Below are positions 23,901 through 32,900 of a DNA stretch of 64,000 bases, in pieces. The DNA is taken from contig NC_091049.1 of assembly GCF_963966145.1 (NCBI RefSeq), positions 23,498,001 through 23,562,000 on the forward strand, in the 5' to 3' direction. This DNA comes from Tenebrio molitor (Eukaryota; Arthropoda; Insecta; Coleoptera; Tenebrionidae). The first letter of the stretch is position 1. Each line of letters begins with the position of its first letter. A model generated the notes under the pieces. It did no database searches. It had not been told where the DNA came from and saw only the letters and a list, made by a program, of their open reading frames with translations. A program made the translations under genes and the position numbers.

Positions 23901-26900
23901 GTCAGTATAACCCCAAATGCACTTGCAGTTTGGATCTTCACATAATTCTACGTTCATAGTTTTCTTTTTGGGCTCCGTTAGACGTTCCATTTTATATTCG
24001 CGGTTCAAAATGTTACATAAATAATTGTTTTCGTCTGTTTCAGATGGATTTACCTTGTAGCTAACTAAATACAGATTTATTAGAAATGAAAGTTGCTTTT
24101 AACTTTATATTTCCACATTTTTATAAGAAAAACAACACAATTAATAAGAAATAAGATAGAAAACGTATTTATAAAAGCGAATTATACAGGGTATTTCACG
24201 AGTGATAATGAGCCCGATGGAATTGAAAATACAACCCACAATACATTTGCAAAGATTAACGTGTTTTTTGATTTAGAAAAGTTAAAACAGACTTAGCTAT
24301 GAAGTTTTTTTCAATACGATATTGAAAATAACTACGTTAAGTTTGGAAATGTATTGTGGGTTGCATTTTTATTTCCGCCGGACCCGGTATTATAATTAAA
24401 ACAGTGATTTAGAAGACCGGAGTGGACTAGTACTTACAATTTAAAATATTGTTCTCTCATAGGTATCTTTCTTTTCTCATAGTGTTTTATTGTATAAGAT
24501 AACAATTTTCCATTATCTTGTAAAAAAAAATAAAATAAACAAATTTACCTATGTCAGACGTAGGACATTCGTGTAAATCTATCCCCCAGTATCCGAGCAT
24601 ACTGTTATCTGTTTTTGTTTTAAAAAAACTCAACTTTTTTGTACCAGGTTCTGTTTCAATATGATAGACTTGCCAAGAATTTAAAAAACTTGGGTAATTT
24701 GTGGAAATGTAAACTCGGTTCAATTCTGGAATTGCGAGAAGACATTTTTCACATAACGATAGGTACAACAAGAAACAAGAGTTTCCAGTATGGGGGAGTT
24801 TTAACGTTGTATGTTTTCCATGCGTAACTGTTTCCGACATCATAAATTGATCTGAAAAATAATGATTTAATACGTTAACTAACTAAATAACACTATGTCA
24901 CATCACTCAAATCACTGCCTTCGTATTTGAATACTCACAATTGTGTATTTTCCAAAAGATGTCATTCTTAGTTTTAACAATAATTTGGTGTGGGTGAAAT
25001 CCATCCTCTCGCTTAATTACTTTATTATTCAACAAGTAAAATAAGCTGTTATTTCTTATTAAAAACGAAATGTGATTCCATCCATTTTTTTGTACCTTTA
25101 TATAGTTTTCGTATAATTTCTGGTCGTCACTGATAGTCATTTCCACTTTCTCTGGTGAATGTAGCGAAAATGAAACAGACTGGACGGGAGTAAATCTTTT
25201 GTAATTTGTTTTAATTACTTCGAAATCTAGAGCAGAAACAAATGGTAAAGCATATTTGCGTTAAATGGTTAACTCTTTTTCTCACGATTTTATGTATAAA
25301 TTATATAATTGATAAATATGGCAAACAGTTTCATCCAATTTGCAGAATTAAATATAACAGGTTTTTTAATATTTGTTCTTTGTTAAGGATATTATACAGT
25401 GTGGAAACTACTTATGGAATAAATTCAGTAATTTCAAAACAAATGACATTTGTCAAAAACGCTGAAAAAGGTCGATTTTTATTTCTCATAATGCTTATTT
25501 TAAGTTGTTTCATTTGTTCATGACGTTATTCATTTTTGAGCTATGACGTCATCACCAATTTTTTTAAATGACAACCCCAACTTTTTTCTCCTCTCTCTGA
25601 TAGATCTTCCCACTACCTAAACGTTGAATAAAAAAAATTGGTACTTTACATAACAATTTTTTTGAGAAAATGAGAAATTTTACTTCAAAAATTTAATTTA
25701 ATTTTTAATGTAAAAATTTTAATTGAGCTTAAACAATAACAAACAGACATTTAAGACTAACAATAAAATTTAATGTGAATGTTGAAATTGTCCCCCGCCA
25801 ACCATTTGGCACTCACCGACACTTTGTACACAGCGCTCAATAATGTCAGGGGTTATTTGCTCCATTTCAGCGCGAATTCTCTGCCTTAAATCTTCTAAAC
25901 TGTTTGGTCTATTAAAACAAATCTTTTATTTTAAATAAACCCATACAAAAGAATTTTTACATTAAAAATTAAATTAAATTTTTGAAATAAAATTTGTCAT
26001 TTTCTCAAAAAAAATTGTTATGTAAGGTACCAATTGTTTTCATTCGTTGTTTAGATAGTAAAAAGGGCTATCGGAAAGGGAAGAAAAAAGTGGGGGTTGT
26101 CATTTCAAAAAATTAATGATGACGTCATAGCTCAAAAATGTCATGAACACATGAAAACGTCATGAACAAATGAAGCAACTTAAAATAAGCACTATAAGAA
26201 ATAAAAATTGACCTTTTTCAGCGTTTTTGACATATGTCATTAATTTTGAAATTACTGAATTTATTCCATAAGTAGTTTCCACACTGTATATGTATTTTAT
26301 CGACTACCATAGCGAAAATACAATTTTCATAGACTGATTCAAGGAAAGTAAGTGTCACTTTGTCTATCTAGACAGCAAAGGGAAAGAAATTTGATAATGT
26401 TTAACGTCCCTGAACAGCAAACCGGAAATCTAGCTAACAGACGTGCAGCTGACCTACGTATGATATCGGAGATTATTAGCAATATTGCACCTGATATACC
26501 GACAGATTCCATTAATGCATATAGACTTGCAAAAAGGGGAAATCTGGACAAGCCTGTACCCTTAAAAATCGTATTAAGATCGCGCGACCACGTATTTGAG
26601 GTGCTGAAGAATAAACGCAAAGTTCGTGATGCTTATCCTAATATTAGTATCACCACTGATAAGACCGCCATGCAACGGGAACAGCTGAAGAAGACTCTGG
26701 GCAGCTTACGAGAACGTACGCAGCAGGGAGAAGAGGGGCTATATGTGAAATATATAAATAGTCCAGTCAAATAGGGATTCAACCTCGGAATGAAAGATAA
26801 TAAGCTGCAAATTTGTATAAACCTTTGTTTTGACATTTTATAAGTTGGCTCAAAAGTCTCATAGAATCTCGTGTACGCGAGTCAAGATATTGAAGGTCAA

Positions 26901-29900
26901 AGGTCGCAAAAATCGTTTTTTTGTAAATATCTCTTTTCCTTCGCTCTAAATGACATTTAGAGTTATTAGAAAAGTTGTAGAACATGAAATTCTCTACAAA
27001 TTTGGTCTTAAGCAATATTTTATACATTTAACCGTTCTTGAGATAGAGCACAAAGAGTGGGGAGCGTTTACCCGTATGTGTGATAACGCTAGGCTTCATT
27101 ACATATTAGATACTACGATTTGTAAAGCTAATTATTTACTAAAAATATTATAATTATGAAGAAACCTTAGTTATTTACTAATTAATATATCATATTTCTA
27201 GATATTAATGGTATTATAAATGACAATTACAAATTATATTTTGATCGGACAGTTTTAACTGACATTCACATTCAGCATAACAGACCAGACATTATTATTT
27301 TAAATAAACAACAAAAGCAAGCATATCTTTTAGATATAGCTGTTCCAAATTCACACAATATAACACAGACATATAATACAAAAATTAATAAACATTTAGA
27401 ACTCTCCGTTGCTATGAGAAATCTTTGGTGTTTAGAAAAAATTTCGATTTTACCATTTATAATTTCAGCAACAGGAATAGTACCGCAATCTCTTTTTAAA
27501 AATTTAAAAATTTTGGACTTAGAGAATACATTGGTGGTTGAAATTCAAAATGGTATATTATTATACTCATGTCACATCGTGAGGAAATTCCTTAACATTG
27601 ACACAGAACATAAAACACAAAAAAGTCAAAATGTGGAGGCGAGACGCCGGTAATTATGTTGATAAGCACTGCACTATTACTTGATAGTATTATCCGTAAT
27701 AGTGTATGTACTCCGGCAAAATTGCCGTGCCGCCGGGTGGAGGTGGGATACGAAAAAATTATTCATAAATCTGCTTAGTAATATTGACTTCATTTATATT
27801 AATATTACAATGAAATAGTTTAACTACATTTTAATTATATGGTATTTTTTATTTACCAACAGATTAGCGTAAATCTATTACGATTCAAGTTTAAATGTGA
27901 GGGGAATTTTTTCTGTTATTTTTATTATTAATAGCAAGCATGCAGCTTAATATTCCTCTTGTTCGTCATCGTCTTCCTTTTCTGGTCGCTCAACTTGAAT
28001 TTCCAATTCATTATCATCATCCTCGTTGTTTGTTATATTCTGGCATATTCACTTTCTTCTTTAAGATCATCTAGATATGATGAAGCAATAAGGCATGGTT
28101 GTCCATTACACTGACCACAAACAGGAGCATTGCAAGCCTAATTTTCTACATCCGCAACTCGAACCACAGCCTTTCTTGCAATTGCAAGATATCCTATAGA
28201 GCAGTTCTTCTGGTGCTGGTGGTAATAATGTTGTTGTCGGTTCCAGGATGTCATTTTGCAATATCCACCCCCATTCCTGATGGTGATGACATGATTGAGC
28301 TGCTGCATTTGTAGGTGGAAGAGATGATAACTGCATCGGTTTGTTGAGTCTTGTTGATTTGATGAATTGCGTATATCGAAAATTGTCAATATTGTGTTCT
28401 GATTTTGGAGCATTATACATTGCTAAAAAGACACGTACCCCATTTTCAAAAATGTTTCTAGAGGACAGTTTTCTTGCTGAAATACTTGAGCTGATTGACC
28501 CAAATTGGAATGTTTTTCAAACATTTTAATAATTGATAGTAATCTACCTAGGTATTCAAGAGTTTACACATTTCAAAGAAAAAATACTTAATTTCTTTGC
28601 TACTTAAAATATAACTATGATAGATAAAAATATAATTAAAATGTACCTATTTAAACTATTTCATATTAATATAAATTAAGTACCTAAATATTATTAAAAC
28701 GATGTCTGATTTGTATGAATAATACATAGGTATCTATTAATATAATACCTATATTAATTAGTAAATAATTAAGGTTTCTTCATATTATAATATTTTTAGT
28801 AAGTAATTAACTTTATAAATCGTACTATGTATTGGAGTCCATAGTTACCTAGCGTTATCATCATACGGCTTAACGCTCCCCACTCTTAGCGCTCTATCTC
28901 AAGAACGGTTAAATGTATCAAATATTCCTAAAGACCAAATTCGTAGAGAATTCTATGCTCTACAACTTTTGTAATAACTCCAAATGTCATTTAGAGCAAG
29001 GGAAACAAGATATTTACAAAAAACCGATTTTTGCGACCTTTGACCTTCAATATTTTGACTCGCGTACACGAGATTCTATGAGACTTTTGAGCCAACTTAT
29101 AAAATGTCGAAACAAAGATTTATACAAGTTTGTAGCTTATTATCTTTCATTCCGAGGTTCACCCCTTTTTTCGCCTTATTTGACTGGACTAAAATGGAAA
29201 TCCAGTAATTTTGAAGTCAAAAAACTAAACTTTAAGATCGGGTTTGTAAATATAAGGTCGATTGGTAATTGTTTTAATACATTTAAGGAAACGGTATTGC
29301 ACAGTAACTTCGACATAATTGGTGTTGGGGAGACATGGCTAAATCAGGACGTTTTGGATACATCTATTCATATACCAAACTATAATATTGTCAGGGTAGA
29401 TAGGGTTGGACGTGGTGGGGGGGTTGCTTGCTATGTGAAGTCATCTTACAAGTTTAAAATTTGTTACAAGTCGGCTCCCGAAGGGATCCTTGAACAGTTG
29501 TGGGTAATTCTTTATTTTAGAAAGCAAAAAATTGGTTTTGGGGTTGTTTATCGTCCTCCAAATGCAAATGTAGAATCTTCTCTAGATGAATTGTGTGATG
29601 TTATGGAAACTGTGTGTTTGGAAACCACGTCTATAATACTTAGTGGGGATATAAATATAAATTTCTTAAATACTAGGTCACAGGAATTACGGAAGTTTGT
29701 TAACGTTATGAACTCTTTTTATTTGCATCAGGTAATTAGTGAGCCAACCAGAATTACTGAAAACAGTGAATCGCTTATAGATGTAATATGTTTGTCCAAT
29801 TCATTGAGTTGCACACATGGCGGTACACTGGATATGATAGGGTGCACGGATCATGTGCTGGTATTTTGTGAATTGCTCATCAAAAATGCAGAGGTAAGTT

Positions 29901-32900
29901 CAGGTAAACATTTTTATAGAAACATCAAAAATATAGATATGGGCAGTTTTGCATTTGATGCATTGCATAACATTCCATGGTCCCATACAGTTCACATTGA
30001 TAGTATTGACGATAAGGTGAATTTTTTGAATAAATCCATAATTACATTGTTTGATTCACACGCACCGCTAAAACAATTTAATAAAAAGAAGAATCATAAG
30101 CCATATATAACTTACAATTTAAGATTAATGATTAGAGAGAAGAATAAGGCATACAAAAAATATCTACAGAAAAGGACGAATGAAAGTCGTAAATACTATG
30201 TTGAAATGAGAAATTATGTAAATGCTGCAATTAACCGTGAAAAAAGAGCTTACATGAAATATATTTTGGAGACCTGTAAAGGTGATACAAAAAAACTGTG
30301 GAAAAACTTATCAGACTGGGGTATAAATACTAAAAATAAGATTAAGAATCAATTACCAGATTCACTTTGCAAGCCTGAGGAATTAAATAACTACTTTTTG
30401 AACGTTGCAGGTTCATGTATAATAAATCAGGATACGGCAAATTTTTATAGCAACAATCCTTTAAGTAGCAGCGCCATGTTCTCATTTAAAGAAATAACGA
30501 ACGATGACTTGCTAAAAAGTTTGAGAACAATAAAAACTAACGCATCAGGTGCAGATAATATTTCCATTGCAATGTTAAACTTGGTAATGCCGTATTGCAT
30601 AGACACAATCAGAAATTTATTTAATGAATCTATTCGAATTGGCGAATTCCCAAAAATATGGAAAACTACAAATGTAATTCCCATTCCTAAAGTGACATCA
30701 CCTACATCATTTAGCGATTTGCGCCCAATCAGTATTTTGACCGCATTATCGAAACTTTTTGAAAAGCTTTTGGCTGTGCAAATAGTACATTTTCTGGATC
30801 AAAATAATATACTACCTGACATACAGTCTGGTTTTAGAGGTAACTATAGCACTCGGACAGCTCTCTTACGCGTAACTGATGATTTAGCTCATGCGATGGA
30901 TAAGTCAAAGCCCTCAATTTTAATTTTGCTCGATCAAAGTAAAGCATTTGATCTTGTTCATTTTGATCTCTTACTGATCAAGCTAAAACATATTGGTTTC
31001 CAGGAAGGTGCTTTGAGATTTATGAAAAGTTATTCAAATGGAAGACGTCAAAAAATATTTTTAGATGATACGATGCAGTCGTTGTTAAAAGCAACCACAT
31101 CGGGTGTCCCTCAAGGCAGTGTCCTCGGACCCATTTTGTTCTCGATATACACTTATGATCTGCCAAAATACTTACAGTATTGCAAATTACACATGTATGC
31201 AGATGATATTCAATTGCAATATTCATTTCATATTGACCATGCATATGACGCTATAAATAATCTAAACTCTGATTTGGCTAACATTGCTGCTTATACAACG
31301 GACCATGGCTTGCGACTTAATTCGGGGAAGACTTTGGCTTTAACAGTAGGATCAGAGAGGCAACGCATAACCATTGAATCTAATTTTACCATTAAACTTA
31401 ATAATGAAAATGTCAAGTGGGTTCAAAGTGTAAAAAGTTTAGGATTGGTTATTAATGGATCATTATCGTTTGAAGAACATATTAACAATATATATAGGAA
31501 GTCTATGCAAAAATTGAGAAGTGTATATGGTCTCAAATTTCAGCTTGATCAACAAACGAAGCTCCAGTTAGTCAAAACTATTATTTATCCACATTCCGAT
31601 TATTGTTCTTTGGTGTACTATTATTTTTTAACAAATGAAAATTGCCTTAAGTTGCGCGTAGACATCATATCACACCACATCTTGTGCGACTCAATGAGTT
31701 GAATTTCAGATTGCGAACTTTATTCCAAGCAGCAGTCTTTTTGCATAAGCTCTTGTTAACCAAAGTTCCGAGTTATTTACATCAGCTGCTGCTTAGAAGG
31801 TCTGAGGAAAATTGTAGGAATATTAGATTCGATACATTTACGATACCACAACATTTTTACAAAAAATTTGAAGGTAGTTTTTCTTATATGGCTCCTACAA
31901 TATTAAATAAATTTCTTGAATATTTAAATCTGCCAGAGGGGCAATTTAGAACTAAAATAGAAAAACTATGTGTTGGTTACCTGATTGAGTCATAAAACGA
32001 TTTTTGTGACCAGTTTTATAGATTTGCTTATTTATTGTTATTAGTTCTAATGTGTGCGGTTTCTCGAGACGAATGTTAAGTTCTTGCTTTGTAATTAGAT
32101 TTAAGATTGATTTTTCTTTTTTTTTCCTTTTTTTGTCATACTTTGTTATTTTCTTTTATTTTGTTTAATTGTGGAACGGTGTTAGACAGGTATTTACCTA
32201 ACCGTTACCATTTGTATACATGTAAAACAGTGTACAATAAACAGTTTACTTACTTACTTACTTACTTACTAATGTACTTTTTGTACTCATAGCCTCAAAA
32301 GCGGTATTCCCGGTTGTTCTCGGAGTGCGGAAACAACGATTTCAATTAATTCAATTAATTGAATTAATTTCACTTTCCGCATACGTTAGGTAAATAACTA
32401 TTACCTGACTCCGACTATACCTACTTACTTCCAAATATTTTGAAGTTTAATAAAAAATGAATAAATTCCATTCTCTATTTATAATTGTTATTTACTTTCT
32501 AAAATATAAATCTACAGCTTCTGAAGTAAACAAAGAGATTTACATTACATGGTAGTCGATAAAATCTTGTATGCAACACTGCAGTAAAGTGTCTATCGAA
32601 CTCATTTGCTCGGCTCCGCCTCGTCTCGCAATCTCCAAACTCGTTCGATAAAGTATCACTTTACCGCCTTGTTACATAAATAGCTATTATCTCAATACTT
32701 TAATACCTACCCCTACAAAATATTTCATTATTTCTGTATACTATTTTATATTGAATATAAATATCACAATGCCTAAAATAGTAGATAATATGATCATTAG
32801 AAGAAGTAGAAAATGATTTGATATAATGATAACTAAATACCATAATATTTCCCTAAAAATTAAATCAAATTGTTTTGCTCCCTTGAAAAGTTTAGATACA

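Larger units (their letters stand above)
26760..29190. mobile_element. 2.4-kb DNA element with about 440-bp TIRs
   Basis: Inverted repeats run from 26760 to about 27200 and from about 28750 to 29190, starting AGTCCAGTCAAATA. The flanks TAAAT and AAAAT look like a 5-bp duplication with one change. The interior has an R4-like 3' fragment (27219-27756) and a minus-strand CXC-domain gene fragment (27947-28530). AGT...ACT ends with very long TIRs recall Maverick/Polinton elements, but the duplication is 5 not 6 bp and no Maverick gene is present, so class is left open. Confidence 0.75.
26373..32269 (+). mobile_element. CR1/Jockey-like LINE, split by another element
   Basis: A 5'-truncated non-LTR retrotransposon in intron 1 of PTP copy 1; unit 2 has the continuous empty site (CTATCTAGGCAGGTAATGTAC near 57090). 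ORF1 remnant at 26373-26759, ORF2 at about 29190-31995, and a 3' tail of TTAC repeats at 32244-32269. A 2.4-kb DNA element (26760-29190) sits between the ORFs. Short-repeat tails are known for CR1/L2-like elements, and the RT resembles the Jockey/CR1 group. Confidence 0.85.

Noticed and set aside
28913..29189. N-terminal extension of the LINE ORF2 protein
   Set aside because: This part is the translated terminal inverted repeat of the inserted element and has no counterpart in LINE proteins.
26760..29190. Maverick/Polinton virus-like element
   Set aside because: AGT...ACT ends and long TIRs fit, but no polymerase B, integrase, ATPase or capsid gene is present and the duplication looks like 5 bp.
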